From: CAIVAT01 sp037133475
Lineage (GTDB): Bacteria; Bacteroidota; Bacteroidia; Bacteroidales; FEN-979
NCBI GenBank assembly: GCA_037133475.1
Contig: JBAXOB010000010.1
Coordinates: 1 to 64,000 of the forward strand
DNA: 64,000 bases
Reading direction: 5' to 3'
In this document: positions 8,470-17,668 of the stretch, one piece after another
Layout of the letters: each line of letters opens with the position of its first letter
Position numbering within the stretch: the stretch's first letter is position 1
The notes under the pieces: model-generated
What the model was told of the DNA's origin: nothing
Database searches by the model: none
The model's input: only the letters and a program-made list of their open reading frames with translations
Made by a program: the position numbers and the translations under genes

Positions 8470-10659
8470 ATGGATAATTTACGTTTTCGTGCACTCGAAC
8501 TGGCCATGACCAGGAACCGCCATATTACCACCTATCCCGACCAGAAAGCATCAGAATATTTTGGAGACCTTACCTTTAACAAGGCCGCCATGCGCGAGTA
8601 TCTCACCGAGGAGGCATTTACCGGGGTGATGAACTCGATTGAAAAGGGAGAGAAGATCGACCGCAAGATCGCCGACCAGGTTGCTGCCGGTATCAAGGCG
8701 TGGGCAATCAGCAAAGGGGCAACCCATTACACCCACTGGTTTCTTCCGCTGACAGGCGCCACGGCCGAAAAACATGATGCTTTTGTCGATCCTGTCGAGG
8801 GGGGAAAAGGGATTGAGAAATTCAGGGGCAGTGAACTTACCCAGCAGGAGCCCGATGCATCGAGCTTCCCGAGCGGCGGGATCAGGAGCACCTTCGAAGC
8901 CCGCGGTTATACGGCCTGGGATCCCACATCGGCCGCCTTTATCATGGACCGCACCCTTTGCATTCCAACCGTTTTTGTCTCCTATACCGGCGAAGCCCTT
9001 GACTTTAAGACGCCCCTGCTGAAGGCCATCTATTCCATCGATAAGGCTGCAACGGATGTTTGCCAGTACTTCGACAAGGATATCACCAAAGTATTTTCAA
9101 CCCTTGGCTGGGAGCAGGAGTATTTCCTGGTCGACAGCGCCCTTCACCAGGCACGGCCCGACCTGGTGCTTACCGGCAGAACCCTGTTCGGCCACTCCTC
9201 CGCAAAAGACCAGCAGCTTGAAGACCACTATTTCGGGACTATCCCGCAACGTGTTCTGGCATTTATGCAGGAATTTGAATATGAGGCCCACAAACTTGGG
9301 ATTCCCGTAAAAACCCGTCATAATGAGGTTGCCCCCAACCAGTTTGAATGTGCGCCTGTGTTTGAAGAGGTGAACCTCTCGATCGACCACAACCAGCTGA
9401 TGATGCATCTCCTTGATAAAGTCGCCAAACGACACGATTTCACGGTGCTGCTTCACGAAAAGCCTTTCGGTGGCGTCAACGGTTCAGGGAAGCACAACAA
9501 CTGGTCGCTGGCCACCAACACCCGCGAAAACCTGCTGTCGCCGGGGAAAACAACAAAATCAAACCTGAGGTTCCTTACATTCCTTGTGAATATCGTTAAG
9601 GCGGTACACGAACATGCCGACCTGATCAGGGCCATCATTGCCTCACCGGGAAATGACCATCGTCTCGGCGCCAATGAAGCACCACCGGCCATTATCTCCG
9701 TGTTTATCGGCGCACGCCTTACCCAGATGCTCGATGCCATCGAAAAGGCCGACTCGCACGTTTTTATCAATTCGGAAACCGACAGCGGACTGCTGAAGGA
9801 CCTGCCGAAAATCCCGGAGATCATGCTCGACAACACCGATCGCAATCGCACATCGCCCTTTGCCTTTACCGGGAACAAGTTTGAGTTCAGGGCTGTCGGA
9901 TCGGCCATGACCTGTGCACCTCCCATGATCGTGCTTAACCTCATCGTTGCCGACCAGCTTAATAAATTCAAAATCGAGGTTGACAACCTTATCGCGCAGA
10001 AGGTGACCAAGGACCAGGCCATCTTCCAGGTGATCAAACGCTATATCAAGGAATCGAAAAAGATCAGGTTCGAAGGCAACAACTATTCCGAAGAATGGGT
10101 TAAGGAGGCTGCAAAGCGGAACCTATCCAACCACAAAACCACTCCCGAAGCGCTCAAGGCCTTTCTCAGCAAGAAAACGGTTGATCTATTCAGCCGTAAC
10201 AATGTGCTGTCAAAGCGCGAACTGGAGGCCCGCCATGAGATCAGGCTGGAAAACTATACGAAGAAAGTCCAGATTGAATCGCGTGTCCTCGGCGACCTTG
10301 CAGGAAACCATATCATTCCGGTTGCCATCCGCTACCAGAATACGCTGATCGAGAACGTCAAAGGACTCAAGCAGGTACTCGACCTGAAGACCTATGGCAA
10401 ACTCTCACAGAACCAGATGGAAACCATCACGGAGATATCCGAACATGTCGATAAGATCAAAACTTACGTGAATCTTATGATCGACGCCAGGAAAGAGGCC
10501 AACCGCATTGAGGAGGCTGAAGAAAAAGCCTTTGCCTACTGTGAAAAGGTTTTCCCGTTCTTTGAGCAGATCCGTTACCATGTCGATAAGCTGGAATTGC
10601 TTGTTGATGACGAACTCTGGCCGTTACCCAAATACCGTGAGCTGCTATTTACCCGCTAA
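8470..10659 (+). CDS. glnN: Glutamine synthetase type III
   Basis: A 729-residue GSIII enzyme, ATP-dependent formation of glutamine from glutamate and ammonia. GSIII is the long form common in Bacteroidota and cyanobacteria, and the length matches. Visible motifs include NEVAPNQFECAPVFEE (about 281-296), KPFGGVNGSGKHNNWSL in the ATP region (about 333) and GANEAPPAI (about 400). The C-terminal part from about residue 580 is the helical extension specific to type III. The ATG at 8470 lies after an AT-rich 54-base gap. A DUF4831 gene begins 10 bases downstream and is probably cotranscribed. Confidence 0.96.
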   Translation: MDNLRFRALELAMTRNRHITTYPDQKASEYFGDLTFNKAAMREYLTEEAFTGVMNSIEKGEKIDRKIADQVAAGIKAWAISKGATHYTHWFLPLTGATAEKHDAFVDPVEGGKGIEKFRGSELTQQEPDASSFPSGGIRSTFEARGYTAWDPTSAAFIMDRTLCIPTVFVSYTGEALDFKTPLLKAIYSIDKAATDVCQYFDKDITKVFSTLGWEQEYFLVDSALHQARPDLVLTGRTLFGHSSAKDQQLEDHYFGTIPQRVLAFMQEFEYEAHKLGIPVKTRHNEVAPNQFECAPVFEEVNLSIDHNQLMMHLLDKVAKRHDFTVLLHEKPFGGVNGSGKHNNWSLATNTRENLLSPGKTTKSNLRFLTFLVNIVKAVHEHADLIRAIIASPGNDHRLGANEAPPAIISVFIGARLTQMLDAIEKADSHVFINSETDSGLLKDLPKIPEIMLDNTDRNRTSPFAFTGNKFEFRAVGSAMTCAPPMIVLNLIVADQLNKFKIEVDNLIAQKVTKDQAIFQVIKRYIKESKKIRFEGNNYSEEWVKEAAKRNLSNHKTTPEALKAFLSKKTVDLFSRNNVLSKRELEARHEIRLENYTKKVQIESRVLGDLAGNHIIPVAIRYQNTLIENVKGLKQVLDLKTYGKLSQNQMETITEISEHVDKIKTYVNLMIDARKEANRIEEAEEKAFAYCEKVFPFFEQIRYHVDKLELLVDDELWPLPKYRELLFTR

Positions 10660-10669
10660 AATATACAAT

Positions 10670-11851
10670 ATGAAGAAGTTCCTGTTTACCGCGATCATGG
10701 TGCAATTCCTTTTGGGTTGCACCGTGTTCGGGCAGATCAACGTGTTGCGCATCGATAACAATGCGACCCCGCTTACGAAAGAGGGTATCTTTTACTCGCT
10801 TCCCCGCACGGTCGTTAAGATTGATGTGAAGATCGACCGGATCGAAAACTACAAGGGGCCGTATGCCGATTTTGCCGCGCGGTTCCTGGGTCTTAAAAAT
10901 GTGATCCCTGCCAATTCGGTTGATTATAAGGTCAGTGAAATCACCATTACGACCTACCCCGAGCCCGATCCCGACCAGTATTATTTTATTGAACTGGGCG
11001 ACAAGATTTCGAAGGGTGAAAAGGAGGGGCTGCTCTCGCTGAGTGATGCGGGCCTTATCCTGGGTACGATCGCGGGTGGCAATGATACCCTGATGGGATC
11101 GGTGAAGGTGAGAAAATCGGTGGAGGCGCCGCAGGAAAACGATAAAGATGTGTTTGGCGAACTCTTCAAGTATTCGGCCGATGCCAGCGTTTTTGAGAAG
11201 GTGGACACCATTCGCAGGAAGATCAATGTCGACACCATGACGGTAGAGCGGCAGTACCTGAAAAAGACCATCATCGAAAAATCCCCCGAGCAAAAAGCCA
11301 GGGAGGCGGCCGACTTCATCTCCAAGATCAAGGAAAACCGCTACACCCTGATCAGCGGGCAGCAGGAGGTCAACTACAACAAGGAGACGCTGGAATATAT
11401 GGATACCCAGCTGAAGGTCATGGAAAAGGAATACATGAAGCTGTTTACCGGGATCAGTCTGCATAAGAGCATGTCGTTCAGCTATAAATATATCCCGATC
11501 CCCAACCAGATCAACACCGAGATCCCGATCTTCAAATTTCTCAGGAGCAAGGGTGTCATCGACCTTGATGAAGCAGGGGGCAAGGTGGTCACCATTAAAA
11601 TCCAGCGGGTCGGCAATACCAATACCGTTGCAAATTACCTGAAGAAGGTTGAAAAAGACACCAAAACGCATGGTTTCTCCTACAGGATTCCTGAATTGGC
11701 AAGGGTTACCGTTAAAGTTGATGAGAATATCCAGGAGGAGACCCAGTGCCTGGTAAGCCAGTTAGGCGTTGTCAGCTGGCTGCCGGCCGATAAATGGCAG
11801 GTCCAGTTCCACAACGAAACCGGCGGTATCAAGGGCCTGAAGATTCAATAG
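10670..11851 (+). CDS. DUF4831 family exported protein
   Basis: A 393-residue protein of the DUF4831 type, function unknown. Residues 1-22 form a signal peptide ending near VFGQ. The mature part is soluble with alternating strands, including TYPEPDPDQYYFIELGDK and a central REAADFISKIKENRYTLISGQ segment. The ATG at 10670 is chosen because the signal peptide starts there; an upstream in-frame start at 10508 would lie inside glnN. The 3' end overlaps the convergent kdsA by 7 bases. Proximity to glnN (10 bases) suggests one transcript, but no functional link is known. Confidence 0.82.
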   Translation: MKKFLFTAIMVQFLLGCTVFGQINVLRIDNNATPLTKEGIFYSLPRTVVKIDVKIDRIENYKGPYADFAARFLGLKNVIPANSVDYKVSEITITTYPEPDPDQYYFIELGDKISKGEKEGLLSLSDAGLILGTIAGGNDTLMGSVKVRKSVEAPQENDKDVFGELFKYSADASVFEKVDTIRRKINVDTMTVERQYLKKTIIEKSPEQKAREAADFISKIKENRYTLISGQQEVNYNKETLEYMDTQLKVMEKEYMKLFTGISLHKSMSFSYKYIPIPNQINTEIPIFKFLRSKGVIDLDEAGGKVVTIKIQRVGNTNTVANYLKKVEKDTKTHGFSYRIPELARVTVKVDENIQEETQCLVSQLGVVSWLPADKWQVQFHNETGGIKGLKIQ

Positions 11852-12660
11852 ATTGCCCGGCGGATCCTGACCAGCTTTTCAAGCAGCGGTTCCAGCTGGT
11901 CGAGCGGCAGCATGTTTGCGCCGTCGGACCTGGCTTGTGATGGGTTGGGATGGGTTTCGATAAAGAGACCATCGGCCCCGACGGCAATGGAGGCCTTTGC
12001 AATGGTTTCAATAAGGTCGGGCCTGCCCCCGGTGACCCCCGATGGCTGGTTCGGCTGCTGCAGCGAATGGGTGACATCCACCACGACCGGTACCTGGTGC
12101 AGCTGCATCTCCGGTATATTCCTGAAATCTACAATCAGGTCGTGATAGCCAAAGGTAGTGCCGCGTTCGGTAAGCATTACATTCGTGTTCCCGGTTTGCT
12201 GCACCTTTTGCACGGCATAGCGCATCGATTCGGCAGAGGAGAACTGCCCTTTTTTAATATTCACAATTTTTCCCGTTTTTCCAGCCGCCACCAGCAACTC
12301 GGTTTGCCTGCACAGGAAGGCCGGTATCTGCAGCACATCGGCATAGATTGCCGCGATGTCGGCCTGTTCCTCGGTATGGATGTCGGTCAGCACCGGGATT
12401 CCAAGCTCAAGGCCAACCTGCCCGATCAGCTTTAACGCCTTTTCAAGACCTATCCCGGTAAAGGAATCGAGGCGGGAGCGGTTTGCCTTCTGGTAAGATG
12501 CCTTGAAGATAAAGGGGATCCCAAGCCTTTCGGTGATTTTGCGGATATGGGCTGCAATCTGCAGCGGCATGGCCTCATCTTCCACGACACAGGGCCCTGC
12601 GATCAGGAAGAAATTTCCGGATTTATTGTTTTTCAGGTCGTTATAAAACGATGTTGTCAT
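11845..12660 (-). CDS. kdsA: 3-deoxy-8-phosphooctulonate synthase (KDO 8-phosphate synthase)
   Basis: A 271-residue DAHP-synthase-fold enzyme that condenses phosphoenolpyruvate with arabinose 5-phosphate, giving KDO 8-phosphate for lipopolysaccharide. Family signatures are FLIAGPCVVEDE at the N-terminus, FKASYQKANRSR, VLTDIHTEEQA, IPAFLCRQTELL and the C-terminal FIETHPNPSQARSDG. The ATG at 12660 follows a purine-rich GTGAGGAAAA; an in-frame ATG at 12675 would add five residues. It converges on the DUF4831 gene with a 7-base overlap and lies downstream of rarA on the same strand. Confidence 0.95.
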   Translation of the reverse strand: MTTSFYNDLKNNKSGNFFLIAGPCVVEDEAMPLQIAAHIRKITERLGIPFIFKASYQKANRSRLDSFTGIGLEKALKLIGQVGLELGIPVLTDIHTEEQADIAAIYADVLQIPAFLCRQTELLVAAGKTGKIVNIKKGQFSSAESMRYAVQKVQQTGNTNVMLTERGTTFGYHDLIVDFRNIPEMQLHQVPVVVDVTHSLQQPNQPSGVTGGRPDLIETIAKASIAVGADGLFIETHPNPSQARSDGANMLPLDQLEPLLEKLVRIRRAIY

Positions 12661-12710
12661 ATTTTCCTCACCCATGGATGTTGTTTTTTACCGGGGAACC
12701 GGCCTGGAGC

Positions 12711-13979
12711 TTAATATTTGTACTTGTCTTTCCACATCGCCTTCAACCGCTGCCTGATCTCATTTTCACGCTGGTTGTTCTGCGGGTCGTAAAATTTTGA
12801 TCCCTTGATCTTCTCAGGCAGAAATTCCTGCTCGATAAAATTGTTGTCGTAATCGTGGGCGTATTTGTAATCCTTGCCATACCCGATTTTTTTCATCAGG
12901 CTGGTCGGGGCATTCCGGATATGCAGGGGCACCGGCAGGTCGCCGGCCTCCCTGAACGATCGCTGGGCGTTCCTGATCGCCATGTAGGATGCATTGCTTT
13001 TAGGGGAGCAAGCAAGGTATATGGCCGTTTGCGAAAGGATCAGGTCGCATTCGGGGTACCCGATCACATCGACCGCCTGGAAACAGGAGGTGGCCAGCAG
13101 CAGGGCGTTGGGATTGGCATTGCCGATATCTTCCGATGCCAGGATCAGCATGCGGCGCGCGATGAACTTCGGGTCCTCGCCCGCCTGGATCATGCGTGCC
13201 AGCCAGTAAACTGCCGCATTGGGATCGCTGCCCCTCATCGATTTGATAAAGGCCGAGATGATATCATAATGCATCTCCCCGGTCTTGTCATACATCGCCA
13301 GGTTCTGCTGGATGATCTTGATGGTCTTTTCATTGGTGATGGTGATAGGAGATCCCTGTTTCAGCTCCGTGGTGACGATCAGTTCAAAGGCATTCAGCAG
13401 TTTGCGGGCGTCGCCGCCCGAGATCCGCATCATGGCCTCAGGTTCGTCTATCCGGATGTCAACCTTGAGGCTGTTCTCGAGATGGATGCGCCCCTGTTCC
13501 AGCAGCCTGAGGAGGTGATGTTCCTCCAGCGGTTTCAGGATATAGATCTGGCATCTCGACAAAAGGGGTGAGATTACCTCGAACGACGGGTTTTCGGTGG
13601 TGGCGCCGATAAAGGTCACCACCCCCTTTTCAACGGCCCCCAGCAGGGCGTCCTGCTGTGATTTGCTGAAACGGTGGATTTCGTCGATAAAGAGAAATGG
13701 GCTGTCGCTGGCATCCTGCGCACGCGCAATGACCTCGCGCACCTCCTTGACCCCCGAACTCACGGCGCTCAGCGTATAAAAGGTCCTGTTAAGCTGTTTT
13801 GAGATGATGTAGGCCAGCGTGGTCTTTCCGATACCGGGCGAACCCCACAGAATCATGGAGGGGACATTCCCCGATTCGATGGCGCGCTGAAGGATGGCCC
13901 CCTTGCCGATCAGGTGCTCCTGACCCAGGTAGTCATCCAGCGAAGCCGGACGCAACTGCTCTGCCAATGGTATTAACAT
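12711..13979 (-). CDS. rarA: Replication-associated recombination protein A (AAA ATPase)
   Basis: A 422-residue RarA/MgsA protein, a clamp-loader-like AAA ATPase that acts at stalled replication forks. Seen are LAEQLRPASLDDYLGQEHL, the Walker A GSPGIGKTT, the Walker B LFIDEIHRF and the C-terminal tetramerisation region with PNALLLATSCFQAVDVIG and PVPLHIRNAPT. I take the ATG at 13979 (protein MLIPLAEQ) and not 14012. A TATCTTTG promoter -7 sequence on the minus strand (13991-13984) lies only 4 bases before it, which would make the mRNA nearly leaderless. No TTG is placed well upstream, so the promoter is tentative. Confidence 0.93.
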   Translation of the reverse strand: MLIPLAEQLRPASLDDYLGQEHLIGKGAILQRAIESGNVPSMILWGSPGIGKTTLAYIISKQLNRTFYTLSAVSSGVKEVREVIARAQDASDSPFLFIDEIHRFSKSQQDALLGAVEKGVVTFIGATTENPSFEVISPLLSRCQIYILKPLEEHHLLRLLEQGRIHLENSLKVDIRIDEPEAMMRISGGDARKLLNAFELIVTTELKQGSPITITNEKTIKIIQQNLAMYDKTGEMHYDIISAFIKSMRGSDPNAAVYWLARMIQAGEDPKFIARRMLILASEDIGNANPNALLLATSCFQAVDVIGYPECDLILSQTAIYLACSPKSNASYMAIRNAQRSFREAGDLPVPLHIRNAPTSLMKKIGYGKDYKYAHDYDNNFIEQEFLPEKIKGSKFYDPQNNQRENEIRQRLKAMWKDKYKY

Positions 13980-14210
13980 GGAACAAAGATAGGCTTTAAT
14001 CTCGTTTCTCATTTCTACTTACAGCCCGGCATCAAAAACGAAGTTAAAATTGACGGAAAACGGCCATGGCTGCACCCTGCCGGAAATAATACTGAAAAAT
14101 ACGCGCTGGCTACACTCACTATTTCATAAAAAATGTTAAAATTATTCTCATTGAAATTCAGCAAGTTGCATCAAATGTTAAAAAATGTTAAAAAATAACG
14201 GCCAAAATAT

Positions 14211-14242
14211 TTGGTTGCTACCGGGGTATTGAAGTATCTTTG
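14211..14242 (+). promoter_or_regulatory. Bacteroidota-type promoter of the small lipoprotein gene
   Basis: TTG (14211-14213), a 21-base spacer and TATCTTTG (14235-14242) match the Bacteroidota consensus. The predicted start of transcription is about 20 bases before the ATG at 14271. Confidence 0.7.
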
Positions 14243-14270
14243 CATCACCATACTTTAAAATCAACAAACA

Positions 14271-14576
14271 ATGAAAAAACTTGCAACATTATTAGTTATC
14301 GGGGTAGTAGCTTTCATGTACTCCTGTGGCCCAAGCGCAAAAGAAATCGAAGAAAAAAGAATTGCTGACTCCATCCGTGTTGCTGATTCATTAGCCATGG
14401 TACAAGCCGAACAGCAGAGAATCGCCGATTCTATTGCAAAGGTTCAACAGGAGAAAAAGATTGCTGACTCCATTGCACATGCTGATTCCGTGAAGAAATT
14501 CCCGAAATTATTTAAACCTGCCAAACCTGCCAAAGCTGCCAAAGCTGAAAAACCTGCCAAAAAAGGTAAGAAATAA
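14271..14576 (+). CDS. Small lipoprotein with IADSI-type repeats and Lys/Ala tail
   Basis: A 101-residue putative lipoprotein. The lipobox MYSC puts the lipidated cysteine at residue 19. The mature part has three related segments, RIADSIRVADSLA, RIADSIAKVQQ and KIADSIAHADS, at residues 31-70, with heptad-like spacing that suggests a coiled-coil rod. The tail from about 80 is rich in KPAKAAK. Such a rod with a basic tail recalls peptidoglycan-associated tethers like Braun's lipoprotein, but no homology is claimed. It has its own good promoter and a strong terminator at 14592, so it is a single-gene unit and possibly abundant. Confidence 0.8.
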   Translation: MKKLATLLVIGVVAFMYSCGPSAKEIEEKRIADSIRVADSLAMVQAEQQRIADSIAKVQQEKKIADSIAHADSVKKFPKLFKPAKPAKAAKAEKPAKKGKK

Positions 14577-14591
14577 TCCTTTTTGAATAAT

Positions 14592-14625
14592 AAAAAAAGC
14601 TCCGGGTTCCCGGAGCTTTTTTTTT
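14592..14625. terminator. Bidirectional intrinsic terminator
   Basis: A perfect GCTCCGGG/CCCGGAGC stem is flanked by a run of A on the left and T on the right. It can terminate both the rightward lipoprotein transcript and the leftward pnt operon. Confidence 0.9.
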
Positions 14626-14647
14626 GATTATCAATCACTTGTTATTG

Positions 14648-16120
14648 TTACAGGTTCTTTATTTCGCTCACCAGTTTTTGCAGCGTTGCCTTGGCGTCGC
14701 CGAACAGCATCCGTGATTTGGGCATAAAGAAGAGGTTGTTTTCGATGGCGGCATACCCTTTGGCCATACTGCGTTTCATGATGATCGTATTTTTGGCCTC
14801 CCACACCTTAATGACCGGCATGCCGTAAATCGGGCTGGATGGGTCCTCCTCGGCGGCGGGATTTACCACGTCGTTTGCTCCGACCACGATTACCACGTCG
14901 GTATTGTTCATCTCATTGTTGGCATCTTCCATCTCCTGGAGTTTTTCGTAGGCCACATCGGCTTCGGCCAGCAACACGTTCATATGCCCGGGCATACGGC
15001 CCGCAACGGGATGGATGCCATATTTGAGTTCAACACCCTTTGAACCCAGCAGGTTCTCCAGTTCATGGCAGAGGTGCTGGGCCTGGGCCACAGCCAGGCC
15101 GTAGCCCGGAACTACCAGAACTTTCTGTGAATAGCTGAGCAGCACCGCGGCATCGCTCAGGGAGATCTCTTTTACCGTCTTGTCGCCCGAGGCTGGTCCG
15201 GCAGCCGAACTGCCGCCAAAGGCGCCGATGATGACATTCAGCAACGACCGGTTCATGGCCTTGCACATCAGGATCGTGAGAATGGTACCGGAGGAGCCTA
15301 CCAGGATCCCACCGGTGAGCATTGCCTGGTTACTGTACAGGAACCCTCCCATGGCAGCGGCAACCCCTGTAAAGGAGTTTAACAGTGAAATAACCACCGG
15401 CATATCGGCCCCGCCGATGGGCAGGACGAAGGTGACGCCGTAAACCAGGGCAAGTCCGGCCAGGGTATAGATCATCCAGTTTTCGCCTGCAACAGGTGTT
15501 TTAAACATGACGAAAACGACGAAGGCAAAGAGGATAAACAGGAAGGAGAGGTTGATATATCGCAGTACAGGGCTTTTGTAATCGCCGATCCTTTCATCCA
15601 GTTTGCCGAAGGCGATCATACTGCCGGCGAAGGAAACCCCGCCGATCATCAGTCCCAGCAAGATTGCCAGCGCCTCCCCGTTCAGCATGGTGGCGGCCTG
15701 GTGACCTGCCAGCGCCGACTGCATCCTCGGGAATTCCATCATCGAGATCAGGGCGGCGCAGGCTCCCCCCATCCCGTTAAACAGCGAGACCATCTGCGGC
15801 ATGGCTGTCATTTTAACCTTTTTGGCAGCCATCCAGCCCACCACCGAGCCGATGACCAGTGCGCCAAGAATCCAGGGAACATTCTGGATCTCCTGGTAGG
15901 AGCCATCTTCCAGCTTTGTTTTATGGAAGAGGATGGTGAAGATGATGGCAAGACCCATGCCTCCCGCCGCCCAGAGATTCCCGCTGCGGGCCGTGTCGGG
16001 ATGACTTAGTTTTTTTAATCCCAGGATGAACAGTACGGAAGCCAGGATATAAGAGAGCTCGAGGATCGAGAGAAAACCCGAAAATTCAAAGGTTTTGGTC
16101 AGTGTTTGTATCGTTTCCAT
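14648..16120 (-). CDS. pntB: NAD(P) transhydrogenase, beta subunit
   Basis: A 490-residue PntB. The N-terminal two-thirds hold about nine membrane helices of the proton channel (domain II). The C-terminal part from about residue 310 is the NADP(H)-binding domain III, with VVPGYGLAVAQAQH (about 337-350), KYGIHPVAGRMPGHMNVLLAEA and VVIVVGANDVVNPAA. The enzyme couples proton entry to hydride transfer from NADH to NADP+. It is the last gene of the operon, 9 bases after the small alpha subunit, and ends at a shared terminator. Confidence 0.95.
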   Translation of the reverse strand: METIQTLTKTFEFSGFLSILELSYILASVLFILGLKKLSHPDTARSGNLWAAGGMGLAIIFTILFHKTKLEDGSYQEIQNVPWILGALVIGSVVGWMAAKKVKMTAMPQMVSLFNGMGGACAALISMMEFPRMQSALAGHQAATMLNGEALAILLGLMIGGVSFAGSMIAFGKLDERIGDYKSPVLRYINLSFLFILFAFVVFVMFKTPVAGENWMIYTLAGLALVYGVTFVLPIGGADMPVVISLLNSFTGVAAAMGGFLYSNQAMLTGGILVGSSGTILTILMCKAMNRSLLNVIIGAFGGSSAAGPASGDKTVKEISLSDAAVLLSYSQKVLVVPGYGLAVAQAQHLCHELENLLGSKGVELKYGIHPVAGRMPGHMNVLLAEADVAYEKLQEMEDANNEMNNTDVVIVVGANDVVNPAAEEDPSSPIYGMPVIKVWEAKNTIIMKRSMAKGYAAIENNLFFMPKSRMLFGDAKATLQKLVSEIKNL

Positions 16121-16129
16121 AGCTTTCGG

Positions 16130-16441
16130 TTATTGCTGTTTTTTCTTTTTCTTAAACATCTCGAGCATCCGGTCAGTCACCACGAAACCGCCGACAACGT
16201 TGAGGGTTCCAAGTACCACCGCAATAAAGCCGAGGATCATGGATAATACATTCGTGGCATGCCCCATCACGATGATGGCGCCGATGATGACCACCCCGTG
16301 GATGGCATTGGCGCCCGACATCAGCGGTGTGTGCAATACCGACGGGACGTGTGAGATCACCTCTATCCCCAGGAAAATCGACATGATAATGATAAAAATC
16401 GCCTCCCTGTACTCCAGGAAAAATTTTAAAACTTCATTCAT
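16130..16441 (-). CDS. pntAB: NAD(P) transhydrogenase, membrane part of alpha subunit
   Basis: A 103-residue membrane protein with three hydrophobic helices, corresponding to the C-terminal transmembrane part of E. coli PntA. The segment VPSVLHTPLMSGANAIHGVVIIGAI is the family signature. In this genome the alpha subunit is split in two, as in many bacteria. It lies 11 bases after the NAD-binding part and 9 bases before pntB. Confidence 0.93.
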   Translation of the reverse strand: MNEVLKFFLEYREAIFIIIMSIFLGIEVISHVPSVLHTPLMSGANAIHGVVIIGAIIVMGHATNVLSMILGFIAVVLGTLNVVGGFVVTDRMLEMFKKKKKQQ

Positions 16442-16452
16442 AATCAGGTTAT

Positions 16453-17586
16453 TTATATTGTGATAAATGCTTTAACGCGTTCATGTACGATCTCCCTGTT
16501 GTGGGTCACGCAGGTCCCCTTGACAATGTCATCTTCCCAGTTGAGGTTGAATTCGCCCTTGGCGCTGACCATCAGTTTGAGGAAGTTGATGACATTTTTC
16601 CCGAACATCTTGCTGGCGTCGGTAGGCATGTCAACAGGGAACAGCGAGTTGCCGATGATCTTCACACCGTTGCAGATCACCGTTTCGCCGTCGGCCGTTA
16701 CCTCGCAGTTGCCCCCCGTTGAGGCGGCAAGGTCGATGATGACCGAACCGGGTTTCATGGCTTCCACTGTTTCTTTCTTCAGCAGCAGGGGAGCCTTTTT
16801 TCCCGGGATTTGCGCGGTACAGATGACCACGTCGGATTTCACGGCATGGTCATGCACCATGGCGGCCTGTTTTTTCTTAAAGTCGTCGGATTGTTCAACG
16901 GCATATCCCCCGGCCGATTTGTCATCAACCGCGCCTTCCACTTCGATGAATTTGCCACCCAGGCCGGTAACCTCCTCCTTCACGGCGGCCCTGACATCAA
17001 ACACCTCGACCACGGCACCCAGCTTACGCGAGGTGGCAATGGCCTGCAACCCGGCGACCCCTGCGCCGAGGATCAGTACCTTGGCCGGGGTGATGGTGCC
17101 GGCTGCGGTCATGAACATGGGGAAAAACTTCGGCAGGGTATTCGCGGCGGTAAGCACGGCTTTGTATCCCGATACAGTCGCCATGGAGGAGAGGATGTCC
17201 ATCGACTGTGCACGGCTGGTGCGGGGAATGACATCCAGGCTGAAACTGGTGATGTTCCTTGCGGCCAGGTTCAGGATCAGCTCTTTGTTGAAAAACGGGT
17301 TCAGAACCGCCAGAAAGGATGTCTTTTCATTCATCTCCGCCAATTCGGCGGCCGTGGGGGGATTGATCTTGATGAGCAGCTCCGACTGGTGAATCACCTC
17401 GTTCTTGGGGAGAAGTTTCGCCCCTGCAGTTTCATAATCCCGGTCCGATGCATAGGCATTCAGTCCGGCACCCGTCTCTACATATACAGTTACCATCATC
17501 TTGGTGAGCATGGCAACAGACTCGGGAAGGAGGGCAACCCGTTTTTCGGAGCCCTCTTCTTTTAAAATACCAATAACCATAAACAA
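16453..17586 (-). CDS. pntAA: NAD(P) transhydrogenase, NAD-binding part of alpha subunit
   Basis: A 377-residue soluble protein of the alanine dehydrogenase/PntA family (domain I). The N-terminal GILKEEGSEKRVALLPESV and the Rossmann motif LILGAGVAGLQAIATSRKLGA (about 167-188) are clear. The QSDDF segment, DVVICTAQIPGKKAP and VIIDLAASTGGN also match PntA. It is the first gene of the operon; no standard promoter was found in the 82-base gap, although an inverted GCATG pair lies there. Confidence 0.95.
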   Translation of the reverse strand: MFMVIGILKEEGSEKRVALLPESVAMLTKMMVTVYVETGAGLNAYASDRDYETAGAKLLPKNEVIHQSELLIKINPPTAAELAEMNEKTSFLAVLNPFFNKELILNLAARNITSFSLDVIPRTSRAQSMDILSSMATVSGYKAVLTAANTLPKFFPMFMTAAGTITPAKVLILGAGVAGLQAIATSRKLGAVVEVFDVRAAVKEEVTGLGGKFIEVEGAVDDKSAGGYAVEQSDDFKKKQAAMVHDHAVKSDVVICTAQIPGKKAPLLLKKETVEAMKPGSVIIDLAASTGGNCEVTADGETVICNGVKIIGNSLFPVDMPTDASKMFGKNVINFLKLMVSAKGEFNLNWEDDIVKGTCVTHNREIVHERVKAFITI

Positions 17587-17668
17587 TAGATTTATTTAAA
17601 ACGCATGTTTTGCATGAAGTAACGCCGCGGGGGCCGGCTTTGACGCATGATGCGCCACCTGTCGCAGG

